A DNA stretch of 64,000 nt from Tunturiibacter gelidiferens (GCF_013410115.1 NZ_JACCCV010000002.1:124001-188000), one strand, 5' to 3'. Positions 33,933-44,467 are shown, numbered from the stretch's first letter. Numbers and translations: made by a program. The notes: generated by a model not told the origin, from the letters alone.

Positions 33933-34265
33933 ATGGACTTTTCTGATCTGGGGAAGATGAAAGAGATGATGGGGCAGGCGAAGCTGATGCAGGAGCAGAT
34001 GGAGAAGAAGCTCGCTGCAACGGTGGTGGAGGCTTCGAGCGGCGGCGGGGTGGTGACGGTGCGGATGAACGGTAAAAAAGAGATTCTGCGGGTAAAGATT
34101 GAGCCAACGGCGATGGGCAGTTCGGCGAGCGATCTTGAGTTGCTTGAAGATTTGATTGCAGCAGCAGTGAACGAAGCAGGGCGGAGGGCAGATGAAGCGA
34201 TGAAGTCGAGCGTGGCCGGAATGATGGGTGGGTTGGGCTTGCCGGATCTGCCGGGGTTGGGCTAA
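33933..34265 (+). CDS. ybaB: YbaB/EbfC family nucleoid-associated protein
   Basis: Small DNA-binding protein, a dimer with a tweezer-like shape. Pattern: KMKEMMGQAKLMQEQMEKKLAATVVEASSGGGVVTVRMNGKKEILRVKIEPTA, then DLELLEDLIAAAVNEAGRRADEAMKSSVAGMMGGLGLPDLPGLG. ATG 33933 has AAAGGGGG upstream; GTG 33927 is less likely. The dnaX-ybaB-recR order is conserved in many bacteria. Confidence 0.95.
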   Translation: MDFSDLGKMKEMMGQAKLMQEQMEKKLAATVVEASSGGGVVTVRMNGKKEILRVKIEPTAMGSSASDLELLEDLIAAAVNEAGRRADEAMKSSVAGMMGGLGLPDLPGLG

Positions 34266-34889
34266 GTGACTGGTTCTTTCCATGCCACACCGAGTCGTTT
34301 TGCGGAGCCGATGTCGCGGCTGATTGAAGAGCTAAGAAAGCTGCCAGGGATTGGTTCCAAGAGTGCGCAGCGGCTGGCGTTTCATGTGCTGCGGTCGTCG
34401 GCCGACGATGCCGAGGCGTTGTCAGTAGCAATACGAGAGTTGAAGCTGCACCTGCGGCTCTGCTCGACCTGCAACAACATTACGGACATCGATCCTTGTG
34501 GGTATTGCATGAGCCCAGTGCGAAATCAGCGGTTGGTTTGCGTGGTGGAAGAGCCGACCAATATTGCGACGATTGAGAAGACGCGGAGTTATAACGGCGT
34601 ATATCACGTGCTGCACGGGACGCTCTCTCCGATCGGTGGAGTGGGTCCGGAGCAGTTGCGGATTACGAATCTGCTGACTCGTTTGCAGGATATTGATGAG
34701 GTGATTCTGGCGACTTCGCCGACGACGGAGGGAGAGGCGACGGCAGGGTATTTGGCGCTTGAACTTAGGAAAACGAAGGGTGATGTGAAGGTGACGAGGA
34801 TTGCGACGGGAGTGCCAGCGGGAAGCGATATCGAATATGCCGATGAGGTGACGATGACACGGGCGATGGAAGGGCGGCGCGAGTTTTAA
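34266..34889 (+). CDS. recR: Recombination mediator RecR
   Basis: Part of the RecFOR pathway for gap repair. Helix-hairpin-helix [18 protein letters not shown], zinc finger [16 protein letters not shown], and Toprim domain beginning [30 protein letters not shown], with [16 protein letters not shown]. 207 aa is normal. GTG start directly after the ybaB stop (TAAGTG), so coupled. Confidence 0.97.
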   Translation: MTGSFHATPSRFAEPMSRLIEELRKLPGIGSKSAQRLAFHVLRSSADDAEALSVAIRELKLHLRLCSTCNNITDIDPCGYCMSPVRNQRLVCVVEEPTNIATIEKTRSYNGVYHVLHGTLSPIGGVGPEQLRITNLLTRLQDIDEVILATSPTTEGEATAGYLALELRKTKGDVKVTRIATGVPAGSDIEYADEVTMTRAMEGRREF

Positions 34890-34960
34890 CCCGGGTGTAG
34901 CAGCTTTCCTTGCCGCTGATTCGTCTTATCGTTGCAAGAGTTGCAATTTCGAGGAGACGT

Positions 34961-35977
34961 ATGGGGTTTGATGAGACGTATTCGCGTAGGCGGTTTCTGC
35001 GGCAGAGTTTTGCGTTCAGTGCGTTGGCCGGACTTGGTGGTTTGCCGGCGCTGGGTGCTGCGAAGCATGGTGGGCCGGGTGGTGGGTCGCGGTTGTTGAT
35101 GGTGGGGGATTGGGGGTATGAGGACTTTGAGGCGCAGAGCCGTGTGGCGAAGTCGATGCAGGCGTATGTGCGCGAGCAGAGGTTCAAGACCGAGGGGCTC
35201 CTGATGCTGGGTGATAACTGGTATGGGCCGCTGCCGGGCGGGGCGAAAGATGTGCGGTGGAAGACACAGTTCGAAGAGATGTATCCGTCGAGCGTGTTCG
35301 ATTGTCCGGCCTATGCGATTCCTGGCAACCATGACTACCAGACGATGCCGATGAGCAAGGTTGTGGCGGAGCTAGAGTACGCGAAGGCGGGCGGGACGCG
35401 GTGGACGATGCCTTCGCTCTGGTATAGCTTCGAGTTCCCGGTGAAGAAGCCGCTGATGACGGTGATTGCACTCGATAGCAATATGCCTCACGCAGATGGA
35501 AGGCCGAAGAAAGGTGCGGACTTCACGCTGACTCCGGAGCAGCAGGCGGAGCAGTTGGTTTGGCTGGAGGCGGAGTTGGAGAAACCTCGGAGTACTCCGT
35601 TTCTGGTCGTGATGGGGCATCATCCGATCTTTTCGAATGGGCCGCATGGGGATCATAAGGTGCTGGTGCGGGACTGGGAGCCTCTGCTGCGGAAGCATAA
35701 GGCTCATATGTATCTGGCCGGGCATGATCACGATATGCAGCACCTGGAGTTTGAGGGGCATCCGACTTCTTTTGTGTTGTCGGGTGGGGGTGGGGCGGAT
35801 CTTTATCCACTCGTGATCGATGAGGCTCAGCGTGGGCCCTATGCGCAGCGGGTTTATGGGTTCAGCGATCTGGAGGTGACGCCGGAGACGCTTACGCTAC
35901 GGCATCTCGATGAGAAGGGGCGGGTGATTCACTCGTTTACGAAGAAGGTGGATGGGACGGTTACGAATATCGCTTAA
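34961..35977 (+). CDS. Tat-exported metallophosphoesterase (purple-acid-phosphatase-like)
   Basis: A twin-arginine signal (YSRRRFLRQSFAFSALAGLGGLPAL) precedes a calcineurin-like fold: VGDWGY, LGDNWYG, PGNHDY, GHHPIFSNG and AGHDHDMQHLE, which together hold a two-metal centre. The order and the VALDSN-type region resemble tartrate-resistant acid phosphatases. Start ATG 34961 with GAGGAGA upstream; the frame is open to 34910 but those residues add nothing. Likely periplasmic phosphate scavenging. Confidence 0.88.
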   Translation: MGFDETYSRRRFLRQSFAFSALAGLGGLPALGAAKHGGPGGGSRLLMVGDWGYEDFEAQSRVAKSMQAYVREQRFKTEGLLMLGDNWYGPLPGGAKDVRWKTQFEEMYPSSVFDCPAYAIPGNHDYQTMPMSKVVAELEYAKAGGTRWTMPSLWYSFEFPVKKPLMTVIALDSNMPHADGRPKKGADFTLTPEQQAEQLVWLEAELEKPRSTPFLVVMGHHPIFSNGPHGDHKVLVRDWEPLLRKHKAHMYLAGHDHDMQHLEFEGHPTSFVLSGGGGADLYPLVIDEAQRGPYAQRVYGFSDLEVTPETLTLRHLDEKGRVIHSFTKKVDGTVTNIA

Positions 35978-36019
35978 GTACTGCTCGGCGCTTCGCGTGT
36001 CTGTCATTGTGGCGAAAGA

Positions 36020-36076
36020 TGTGTCCTGCCGGACGGGATCACTGCGCGGGAGGCGGTCACTTCGTGACGTGTGTAC
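36020..36076 (+). repeat. Family D repeat, copy 1
   Basis: TGTCCTGCCGGACGGGATCA then GCGGTCACTTCGTGACGTGT. Has the short perfect hairpin GTCAC-TTC-GTGAC. Copies at 40480-40536 and 55766-55820. Confidence 0.8.
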
Positions 36077-36129
36077 CGGTCTTGGTGAGTGAAGTGCGTG
36101 GGTCCTTCCTTTGGTCGGATGAAAAATTC

Positions 36130-37755
36130 TTATTCGGCTTTGGGTTGCGCGCGGAGGTTGCCGCCGGTCATTTGGTTGGGTTGGTCTAGGTTTAGCAAAG
36201 ACAGGATGGTGGGGGAGATGTCGCGGAGGCTGCCGCCTTCGCGGAGGATGGGGGTGTTGCCGGCGTCGGTGATGTAGAGGAAGGGTACGGGGTTGGTGGT
36301 GTGTGCGGTGTGGGGGCCTCCGGTGGCGGGGTCGATGAGCATCTCGGCGTTGCCGTGGTCGGCGGTGACGAGTAACGCGCCACCTCTCTGCTTTACTGTG
36401 CTATAGATACGGCCTAGTTGAGTGTCTACGGTCTCGACGGCGCGGATGGTGGGTTCCATCATGCCGGAGTGGCCGACCATGTCGGCGTTGGCGAAGTTGA
36501 CGATGATGACGTCGAAGGCAGTGTCGTTGACGGCTTTGATGACGGCGTCGGCGATGCCCGCGGCGGACATCGCGGGGGCGAGGTCGTAGGTGGCTACTTT
36601 TTGTGAGGGGACCAGTGCGCGGTCTTCGCCGGGGAAGGGTTTTTCGATGCCGCCGTTGAAGAAGTAGGTGACGTGGGCGTACTTTTCCGTCTCGGCGACG
36701 CGGAGGTTGCGGAGGTTGGCCTGGGACATAAGGTTGGCGAGGAGGTTGTCCATCGACTCGGCTGGGATGATGATGGGGAGCTTGAAGTTTTTGTCGTACT
36801 GGGTCATGCAGACGTAGTGGAGGTTGGAGGGGATGAGGTCGAGGCGGATCTCGGCGTCGAGTTCGGCGGCTTTGGGGAGTTGGTGGCCCTGGCTGCCGAT
36901 GGGGTCTGCGGTGAGGCCGGACTTGCGGGTGAGGACGCGGGTGATCTGGCGGACGCGGTCGGCGCGGTAGTTGAAGTTGATGACGACGTCGTGGTCGCGG
37001 ATGAGGCCGACGGGGGTGTCGTCGGTCGGGTTCATGCAGGTAAAGGGTGGAATGAACTCGTCGGTGATGCCGTTGTTGTAGAGTTCGCGGATACGTGCGG
37101 TGGGGCCGTTGTAGCGGCCGCCTTCGGGATGGCCGGTGACCAGGGCGTCGAAAGCTTGTTTTTCTTTCTCCCAGCGGAGGTCGCGGTCCATAGCGTAGTA
37201 GCGGCCGCTCACCGAGGCCAGGAGGCCGACGTTGTACTCGTTGAACTTGCGGAGAAGCTCCTCGAGGTAGCCAAGGCCGCTGGTGGGCATGGTGTCGCGA
37301 CCGTCCATGAAGGCGTGGATGAAGACGCGGGTGAGCTTGCGCTGAGCGGCCATGCGCAGGAGCGCGTAGAGGTGGCGCTGGTGGGAGTGGACGCCGCCGT
37401 CGGAGAGGAGGCCGATGAGGTGGAGTGCTCTTCCCTTCTGACCGGCCAGTTCGTAGGCGCGGACGAGGGTGGGGTCGGTGTAGAGGGAGCCGTCGAGGAT
37501 GGCGGTGTCGATGCGGGTCATGTCCATGCGGACGACGCGGCCGGCGCCGAGGTTGAGATGGCCTACTTCGCTGTTGCCCATCTGGCCGTCGGGGAGGCCG
37601 ACGAAGTGTTCACTGGCGCGGAGGAGGGTGTTGGGGAAGTCGCGGAGGAGCGCGTCGTAGGTGGGTTTGCGGGCCTGGGCGATGGCGTTGCCGTGGGTTT
37701 CGGCGCGGTAACCCCATCCGTCGAGGATGGTGAGGACTACTGGTGCTTTGGGCAT
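36130..37755 (-). CDS. gpmI: 2,3-bisphosphoglycerate-independent phosphoglycerate mutase
   Basis: Glycolytic enzyme that moves phosphate between C3 and C2 of glycerate with a Ser intermediate and two Mn ions. Start [12 protein letters not shown], then catalytic Ser in [64 protein letters not shown], and C-terminal [10 protein letters not shown]. Length 541 aa is typical. Confidence 0.96.
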   Translation of the reverse strand: MPKAPVVLTILDGWGYRAETHGNAIAQARKPTYDALLRDFPNTLLRASEHFVGLPDGQMGNSEVGHLNLGAGRVVRMDMTRIDTAILDGSLYTDPTLVRAYELAGQKGRALHLIGLLSDGGVHSHQRHLYALLRMAAQRKLTRVFIHAFMDGRDTMPTSGLGYLEELLRKFNEYNVGLLASVSGRYYAMDRDLRWEKEKQAFDALVTGHPEGGRYNGPTARIRELYNNGITDEFIPPFTCMNPTDDTPVGLIRDHDVVINFNYRADRVRQITRVLTRKSGLTADPIGSQGHQLPKAAELDAEIRLDLIPSNLHYVCMTQYDKNFKLPIIIPAESMDNLLANLMSQANLRNLRVAETEKYAHVTYFFNGGIEKPFPGEDRALVPSQKVATYDLAPAMSAAGIADAVIKAVNDTAFDVIIVNFANADMVGHSGMMEPTIRAVETVDTQLGRIYSTVKQRGGALLVTADHGNAEMLIDPATGGPHTAHTTNPVPFLYITDAGNTPILREGGSLRDISPTILSLLNLDQPNQMTGGNLRAQPKAE

Positions 37756-37928
37756 GATGGCTTCGTTTCTCGCTGCTGTCTGGTTGTGGTGCAGGCTTAT
37801 GGTGAGGATATCAACAACGGGGGAGCGGTGAATTTCTGGGCGGCTTTGGAGTGGAGCGAGATTTTGAGTGAAACTTTCGGCTGATAAAAAGGACTGTCAT
37901 TCGATGGGCCAGTGGGTAACGAGCGGGG

Positions 37929-39392
37929 TTACAATCGCGAAAAGATTCCAATCAGGTGGGTCATGCCATGATGTCGTCTCACACGGATTCGCCTGCGATG
38001 GGCCGAAGTCCTCGACCGATGGACCTGCGGCAGATGCAGGGTGTCGATCTGCATGCTGAGTATCACTCCGTCCGAACGGGTGGGGACTTCTTCGATGCGG
38101 TCGACCTCGGCTCGCACGTGATCTTCCTGATGACGGATATTGCCGGGACCAAGAAGGCGACGCAGCCGATTGCGGCCGCGGTTCAGGATATCTTCCGCGG
38201 GAGTGCTACGGAGTTGCTGGGGCCGGCGGGCACGAATGTGATGGACGCCACGGCGCGGCTGGCGCAGGCGGTGAATCACGAGTTGATCCGGGCTGCGAAG
38301 GGGGTTCGCTTTTCGCCGACCTTTCTGGGTTGCTATGACGTTTCGCTGGGAGTTCTCGCTTACATTAATGCGGGAGGTATGACGGCTGTGTTTCACGACT
38401 CGGAGGGTGCGCGGATTCTGCCTAGCGAAGCTGCGCCGCTGGGTTTGTTTACGCACCTGACCCATGAGCCTTCGATGCAGGCGTTTGAGCCGCGGGCGAA
38501 GCTGCTGCTGGTGACCAAGGGCGTGATGGAGACGCGGCATGGGCGGACACACTTCGGCGTGGAGCGTTTGATTCCTCTTCTGGAGGAGACGGCGACGCAT
38601 TCGGCGACGGAGCTTTGCCGGGCTGCCTTGAAGGCAGCTGAGGAGTTCAAGCAAGTTCCCTGGTATCGCAGGCTGAATCTTCCATTTGGACATGCGACGG
38701 AGGACGAGGATCTGACCGCGCTTGCTCTGGTGAGGCATGGCAGGGCTGGTTAGATTGCAGGGGTTCGATGGAACCGATTGCGACGAGCACGCAGGAGGGC
38801 CGACGGCGGCGTGGACTGCCGGGAGAATAGAGTGCTGAGCGGGTGTTGCGTCGTTGTGGTGCTGCTCTGAGGTGTCTGTGGTGGTTTCTTCTATGGCTTC
38901 TTCGTCTTCGAGGAGGCCGAGTCGATCGAGGAGCTCGGCGACGGGGCTGGGGCGAGAGTTGGCCTGTCCGACCTCGGAGCGTGGAGCGAGGAGACCTAAG
39001 GCCGGGTCGTGGAGGATCTCTTCGACGGTGTCTGCCGGGGGCGTGGTTTGGCGGGCGGGATCGCGGGGCAGATTGAGGCTTGCGATCTGGAGGCCGTAGA
39101 GGAGGAGTCCGGCGCGGCGTGAGTCGATGTCGTTGGAGGCGATGCGCTGGAGGACCTGGCCGATGGAGGATTGGATGGCGGAGCGATCCTCTGGCAGGGG
39201 CAGATCGAAGGCGGTGCGGCGGGAGCGGCGACGGCGGGCTCCGGTGGTGGGTTTGCGGGTGGTGTGGTGGTAGTAGCAGAGCTCTTCGCCGCGAAGGCAT
39301 GGGCTGCCGCAGCGATGGCCGTCGGTGAAGATGTGACGGCATTGGTAGCGCTTCGGTTTGACGTTGTTGGTGCTGGTGACTGTTTGCTGCAT
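37929..39392 (-). CDS. Cys/His-rich small-protein family member with unusual antisense extension
   Basis: The N-terminal 200 residues are the recognisable part: YQCRHIFTDGHRC, then GSPCLRGEELCYYHHTTR, a likely zinc-binding C..C..C..HH module, and a helical AIQSSIGQVLQRIASNDIDSRRAGLLLYGLQIASLNL block. I recall many such proteins in Acidobacteria, none with a known role. Start ATG 39392 has GGGAGGG upstream. The frame has no stop until 37929, so about the last 275 residues lie antisense to the phosphatase gene. The natural C-terminus may have been lost; the functional part probably ends near 38760. Confidence 0.6.
   Translation of the reverse strand: MQQTVTSTNNVKPKRYQCRHIFTDGHRCGSPCLRGEELCYYHHTTRKPTTGARRRRSRRTAFDLPLPEDRSAIQSSIGQVLQRIASNDIDSRRAGLLLYGLQIASLNLPRDPARQTTPPADTVEEILHDPALGLLAPRSEVGQANSRPSPVAELLDRLGLLEDEEAIEETTTDTSEQHHNDATPAQHSILPAVHAAVGPPACSSQSVPSNPCNLTSPAMPHQSKRGQILVLRRMSKWKIQPAIPGNLLELLSCLQGSPAKLRRRMRRRLLQKRNQTLHAEVCPPMPRLHHALGHQQQLRPRLKRLHRRLMGQVRKQTQRRSFARQNPRTLRVVKHSRHTSRINVSENSQRNVIATQKGRRKANPLRSPDQLVIHRLRQPRRGVHHIRARRPQQLRSTPAEDILNRGRNRLRRLLGPGNIRHQEDHVRAEVDRIEEVPTRSDGVILSMQIDTLHLPQVHRSRTSAHRRRIRVRRHHGMTHLIGIFSRL
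37968..38753 (+). CDS. SpoIIE/RsbU-type protein phosphatase (PP2C fold)
   Basis: A stand-alone PP2C-like Ser phosphatase domain of about 261 aa. GVDLHAEYHSVRTGGDFFDAVDLGSHVIFLMTDIAGTKKATQPIAAAVQ carries the first metal Asp region, GCYDVSLGVLAYINAGGMTAVF the middle block, and LLLVTKGVMETRHGRTHFG the end. GDFFD matches the GDYYD-type metal motif. DIAG replaces DVSGHG. Likely part of an anti-anti-sigma switch. A minus-strand ORF covers the whole gene. Confidence 0.85.
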   Translation: MMSSHTDSPAMGRSPRPMDLRQMQGVDLHAEYHSVRTGGDFFDAVDLGSHVIFLMTDIAGTKKATQPIAAAVQDIFRGSATELLGPAGTNVMDATARLAQAVNHELIRAAKGVRFSPTFLGCYDVSLGVLAYINAGGMTAVFHDSEGARILPSEAAPLGLFTHLTHEPSMQAFEPRAKLLLVTKGVMETRHGRTHFGVERLIPLLEETATHSATELCRAALKAAEEFKQVPWYRRLNLPFGHATEDEDLTALALVRHGRAG

Positions 39393-39445
39393 TGTGTTCC
39401 CTCCCCCACTGGGTGAAAAGTGTGCAAAGTCTTCGAATGAAACGG

Positions 39446-39535
39446 CATAGGTCTGGACCTGCACTGGTCCGAACCTATGGGTCTGGTTAATTCGGGTTTA
39501 AATTGGAAGACCCGGCTTGCGCCGGGTTCTTTTTT
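39446..39535. promoter_or_regulatory. Structured leader / attenuator-like region
   Basis: CATAGGT-ct-GGACC-tgcact-GGTCC-ga-ACCTATG (39446-39479) forms a near-perfect hairpin readable on both strands. On the plus strand GGGTCT (39479-39484) can pair with AGACCC (39508-39513). This excludes the terminator stem ACCCGGC/GCCGGGT (39510-39527), which is followed by TCTTTTTT. On the minus strand the region is the leader of the Cys/His-rich gene, upstream of its start at 39392. Confidence 0.5.
39510..39535 (+). terminator. Intrinsic terminator without an upstream gene
   Basis: ACCCGGC, loop TTGC, GCCGGGT, then TCTTTTTT on the plus strand. No plus-strand gene ends within 750 nt upstream, so it may close a small RNA starting near 39440. 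Confidence 0.65.
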
Positions 39536-39752
39536 GTTGCTTCTTCTATTTTAGCGGATTGGGTGGGGTGGATACGCCACGCGAATCTTCGCTGTTGACG
39601 AGGGTTTTGTGCGCTTGGGGGCTTGACAGGTTTTTGGAGATTGCTCAGGATGACAGCTTGTGGGGAGGGACGGGGAGGAGAACAAGCAACGGCGTGCTGC
39701 GCGCACGGCGCGATCTGCCATCGAGGCTGACGCGCCTGCGGCGCCTTTTTTT
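39536..39752. other. Intergenic region with C and partial B repeats
   Basis: No gene seen. It holds a partial B-like GCTCAGGATGACAGCTTG near 39644-39661 and a family C copy at 39686-39745 that ends in TTTTTTT. Confidence 0.6.
39686..39745 (+). repeat. Family C repeat, copy 2
   Basis: AACGGCGTGCTGCGCGCACG, GCGCGATCTGCCATCGAGGC, then TGACGCGCCTGCGGCGCC, followed by a T7 run, which makes this copy terminator-like on the plus strand. Confidence 0.85.
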
Positions 39753-40451
39753 CTAAGGCACTAATGTGGGGAGGAGTTGGGTGGCGGTGCCCAGGAGGAT
39801 CTCCTTGAAGGCTTCGTGGTTGAGCGGCTCTTCGGGGCCGATGTAGATGGTGCGGGTGCGCTGCTGGTTGGCGATATTGACCAAGCCGGCGGCGGGATAG
39901 ACGGAGCCGGAGGTGCCGACGACGAGAAAGACGGTGGCTTCGTTGAGTTTGTCGTAGATGGTGTCCATGTCGAGTGGGATTTCTCCGAACCAGACGATGT
40001 GCGGGCGGACTGGGGCATTGCAGTTCGTGCACATGGGGAGAGTTTCGGCGGTTTCGTAGAGGCCGGTGTCCGGGAAGGGTTGATTGCATTGGGTGCAGCG
40101 GGATTGGAAGAGGTTGCCATGCATGTGGTGGATGCGCTGGGAGCCGGCCCGCTCGTGGAGCTCGTCGACGTTTTGGGTGCAGAGGTAGAAGCGATCGCCT
40201 AGTTGTTGTTCGATTTGAGCGAGTGCGAGATGCCCGGCGTTGGGTTGGGCGGAGGAGGCGTTGCGGCGGCGCTGGGAGTAGAAGTGCCAGACAAGTGCCG
40301 GGTCGGCGGCCCAGGCTTCGGGGGTGGCGACTTGTTCGACGCGGTAACCGTTCCAAAGGCCGCCGGAGCCGCGGAAGGTGGCGAGGCCGCTCTCGGCGGA
40401 GATGCCGGCTCCGGTTAGGACGAAGAGACGATCCTGTCGGGTCAGGCGCAT
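39753..40451 (-). CDS. cobB: NAD-dependent protein deacylase (sirtuin, class III type)
   Basis: Removes acyl groups from lysine using NAD. GAGISAESGLATFRG and TQNVDELHERAGS form the NAD site; HGN gives the catalytic His. The zinc site has CTQC and CTNC. The VWFGE block and GTSGSVYPAA follow. FYSQRRR carries the Tyr-x-x-Arg pair that in E. coli CobB and SIRT5 reads succinyl and malonyl lysine, so desuccinylase activity is likely. The frame extends upstream to 40520 through a family D repeat; ATG 40451 is the real start. Confidence 0.93.
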   Translation of the reverse strand: MRLTRQDRLFVLTGAGISAESGLATFRGSGGLWNGYRVEQVATPEAWAADPALVWHFYSQRRRNASSAQPNAGHLALAQIEQQLGDRFYLCTQNVDELHERAGSQRIHHMHGNLFQSRCTQCNQPFPDTGLYETAETLPMCTNCNAPVRPHIVWFGEIPLDMDTIYDKLNEATVFLVVGTSGSVYPAAGLVNIANQQRTRTIYIGPEEPLNHEAFKEILLGTATQLLPTLVP

Positions 40452-40479
40452 GTTGGTTGGATGCAGGTGTCCTGCTGCT

Positions 40480-40536
40480 TGTGTCCTGCCGGACGGGCCC
40501 GCTGCGCGCGGGGCGGTCACTTCGTGACTTGTGTAC
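40480..40536 (+). repeat. Family D repeat, copy 2
   Basis: TGTCCTGCCGGACGGGCCCG, CTGCGCGCGGGGCGGTCACT, TCGTGACTTGTGTACC. Lies just upstream of the sirtuin start. Confidence 0.85.
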
Positions 40537-40590
40537 CTTGTGTTGCCTGGTGAAAGGCGTCGGGCCTCGCGTTGCTCGGCTTTATTTCAC

Positions 40591-42096
40591 TTATCTTGGG
40601 TCGGAGGGTTCGCTGGGGATGCCGTCTGCGTTCCAGGCTATGACGCGATATTGAATGCCGCCAAAGGTGCCGTGGGGGTCAACCCAGGGGTCATCGGCGT
40701 CGGTGGCGCAGCGGTCGCAGATGGACTTCCATTCTTTTGAGCCCGCGTCGTTGCGTTCGACGGAGTAGCGCACGGCACCTGCAGAGCCGCGCCAAGCGAT
40801 GAGGCCGACGATGACAGTGGAGGTGATGACGGGGCGCGGTGGGATCGCGTGCTTGGGGACAGCGGTGCCGGACATGGCGTAGGCGTGGGCGCGGAGTTGC
40901 TGGGCTCGGGCGGCCATGTCATCTGCGGTGTTGACGAGGGTTTTGACGCCGGGGTAGTAAAGCGCCCACCATTGGCCGGATTCTCCGTGCTCGGCGAAGA
41001 TGGGGTTGGTGCTGTCGGCGGGGATGGGTTGGAAGCCGAAGTTGTCGAGATGGGCCTGGAGCGCCCAGAAGCCGTCGCCGGAGATGTTGGGATCGGTGGC
41101 GAGGGTGTGGAGAACTTGTTCGAGGTCGGCGGGGGTCTTCCAGTCGGTGGGGTCCCAACCGAATTCATTGACGATGAAGGCCTTGCCGTGGCTGGTGACG
41201 GTGGCGGCGTCGTGGCTGAAGGTGGCGGCGGTGGTAGCGGGTGCGCCTGGGCCGAGGAGGGCGTCCCAGTGGGGGTAGAACTCGAAGGTGACGAGGTCGG
41301 TGCTGGGGTTGTCGATGATTTTGGCGTAGTAGCGGAAGAGGCCGGTGGTGTCGAGGTAGAGGTGGTGGGGGTCGGTCTGCTTGATGTGGGCGCCGATGGT
41401 CTCGGACCAGGTGGAGATTTGGGCGAGGGATTCGGGAGTGGGATGGCCGATGAGGGCGATGAGGCCGCACATGTTGCAGTTCTCCCAGGCCATGATGGTG
41501 GGGTCGTCTTTGTAGCGGAGGCCGGTGATGGGGTTGAGGTGATTGAGGACGGCGTCGATGTGTTTTTCGTAGGCGGCGATGAGGGCGGGGTCGGTGAAGA
41601 AGTCTTGTGGGTTTGGCTTGCGGTGCCAGGCGAGGTATTGGCCGATGCCTCCGCCGGCGCAGGTGGCGCAGTCGCCGACGAGGGGGATGATGAGCTTCAT
41701 GCCGTGCTTGTGGGCGGTGGCGACGGCGTAGTCAGAGGATGCGAAGGCGGCTTCGTTGATGTTGCCTTCGGTGGGCTCGATACAGAGGGGGCAGCCGACG
41801 GTGTCGCCCATGGTTTGGGCTCGGACGACTTTGGCGCCCATCTCGGCGGCGGTATCAAAGGCGTCGTCGATCTCGAAGTGGCTGGGGAGGCGGGGACCCA
41901 TGGGATCGTGGGGGCCGTAGCCTTCGAGGCCTAGCCACTCGATGTTTGGGCCGGAGTAGCGGAAGGGTGCGCCGGAAAGAGTGAGTTTGGTTCCGGTGCG
42001 TTGGACGAAGGCGTCGGTCTGGGCTGGGAGATGAGGGGCTAAAAGGATGATTGCTGAGGTCGCTAAGATGATGTTGCGCGTGCGGGTCCCTGACAT
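40591..42096 (-). CDS. Secreted GH5-like (beta-mannanase/cellulase clan) protein
   Basis: 501 aa with signal peptide (ILATSAIILLAPHLPAQ). TIM-barrel features of clan A hydrolases: FRYSGPNIEWLGLEG start, DTAAEMGAKVVRAQTMGD, MKLIIPLVGDC, IMAWENCNMCG and FIVNEFGWDPTDW. The last holds the expected nucleophile Glu. The acid/base motif usually reads WELANEP, but here the NE is replaced by NM. A C-terminal domain of 90 residues with fibronectin-like VRYSVERND...IQYRVIAWNADG follows. Activity is uncertain. Confidence 0.8.
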   Translation of the reverse strand: MSGTRTRNIILATSAIILLAPHLPAQTDAFVQRTGTKLTLSGAPFRYSGPNIEWLGLEGYGPHDPMGPRLPSHFEIDDAFDTAAEMGAKVVRAQTMGDTVGCPLCIEPTEGNINEAAFASSDYAVATAHKHGMKLIIPLVGDCATCAGGGIGQYLAWHRKPNPQDFFTDPALIAAYEKHIDAVLNHLNPITGLRYKDDPTIMAWENCNMCGLIALIGHPTPESLAQISTWSETIGAHIKQTDPHHLYLDTTGLFRYYAKIIDNPSTDLVTFEFYPHWDALLGPGAPATTAATFSHDAATVTSHGKAFIVNEFGWDPTDWKTPADLEQVLHTLATDPNISGDGFWALQAHLDNFGFQPIPADSTNPIFAEHGESGQWWALYYPGVKTLVNTADDMAARAQQLRAHAYAMSGTAVPKHAIPPRPVITSTVIVGLIAWRGSAGAVRYSVERNDAGSKEWKSICDRCATDADDPWVDPHGTFGGIQYRVIAWNADGIPSEPSDPR

Positions 42097-42297
42097 TCGT
42101 TCTCCGTCCCGGTTAGGCTGGCTTTTCTATCGCTGGCCATTATGAATGGGTGTTCAACGGTTTGCAAACTAGAGATGATGGGCTTCGCGTTCTTCGCCTA
42201 GGATGGAGCTCTCGCTTGTGCGGATCGCTTTGAGATGATCTCTATCAAGAGTTGCATGCTGAGAGTTGCGGGATCAATTGAAACGCGAGGGTTGACG

Positions 42298-42633
42298 ATG
42301 AATGGGCAGCTTCCAGAGGTCATCACGCTGACGGCGGAGTCTTCGTTGCAGGTCGGATACGACAATCATCCGATTGCTAAGATCAATGACCATGTCGTTC
42401 GGATTGCCACGATGGTTGAACCTTACTACTGGCATTTCCATCCGAACTCGGATGAGACGTTTCTGGTGGTTGAAGGACGACTTGCCATTGAATTTGAGAG
42501 CGGATCGGTCGAGCTTGGTCCGGGACAGTTAGTGACGATTCCTCGCGGGGTTCGTCATCGGACGCGGCCGGTTGGTGGGAGGTCAGTGAACATTACGTTT
42601 GAGTTGGCGCAGAGTGAGACGGTTGCGGTTTGA
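42298..42633 (+). CDS. Small cupin-domain protein
   Basis: 111 aa, a single-cupin fold: VEPYYWHFHPNSDETFLVVEGRLAIEF (motif 1 with HxH..E) and LGPGQLVTIPRGVRHRTRPV (motif 2 with His). Metal ligands are all present. Start ATG 42298 has GCGAGGG upstream; the longer frame from 42235 is less likely. Could be an isomerase, dioxygenase or sensor. Confidence 0.88.
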   Translation: MNGQLPEVITLTAESSLQVGYDNHPIAKINDHVVRIATMVEPYYWHFHPNSDETFLVVEGRLAIEFESGSVELGPGQLVTIPRGVRHRTRPVGGRSVNITFELAQSETVAV

Positions 42634-42668
42634 TGGTAAAGGTGTAGGAAGGGTGTTGGCGCTGCGGG

Positions 42669-42736
42669 CAAAATGCGGGGGTCCCTCCGCAGCGCCGCTC
42701 ACGATGAGACTGTGAGCGGCTTCGGTCGGGATGACG
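42669..42736 (+). repeat. Family E repeat, copy 2
   Basis: Stem GCCGCTCAC/GTGAGCGGC, against GCTACTCAC/GTGAGTAGC in copy 1: two base pairs changed on both sides. Ends in TTCGGTCGGGATGAC. Confidence 0.85.
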
Positions 42737-42820
42737 TGGTTTTGGGGTGATGAGAAAAGAACATCCTTAAGTGCTGAGGCAAACCTCATACCTGAAGCAC
42801 TAGAGGAACCCTCGGAGTAC

Positions 42821-44467
<1,647 letters not shown>

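Noticed and set aside
40452..40520. 23-residue N-terminal extension of the sirtuin.
   Set aside because: It is encoded partly by the family D repeat and does not match the family; the Met at 40451 fits.
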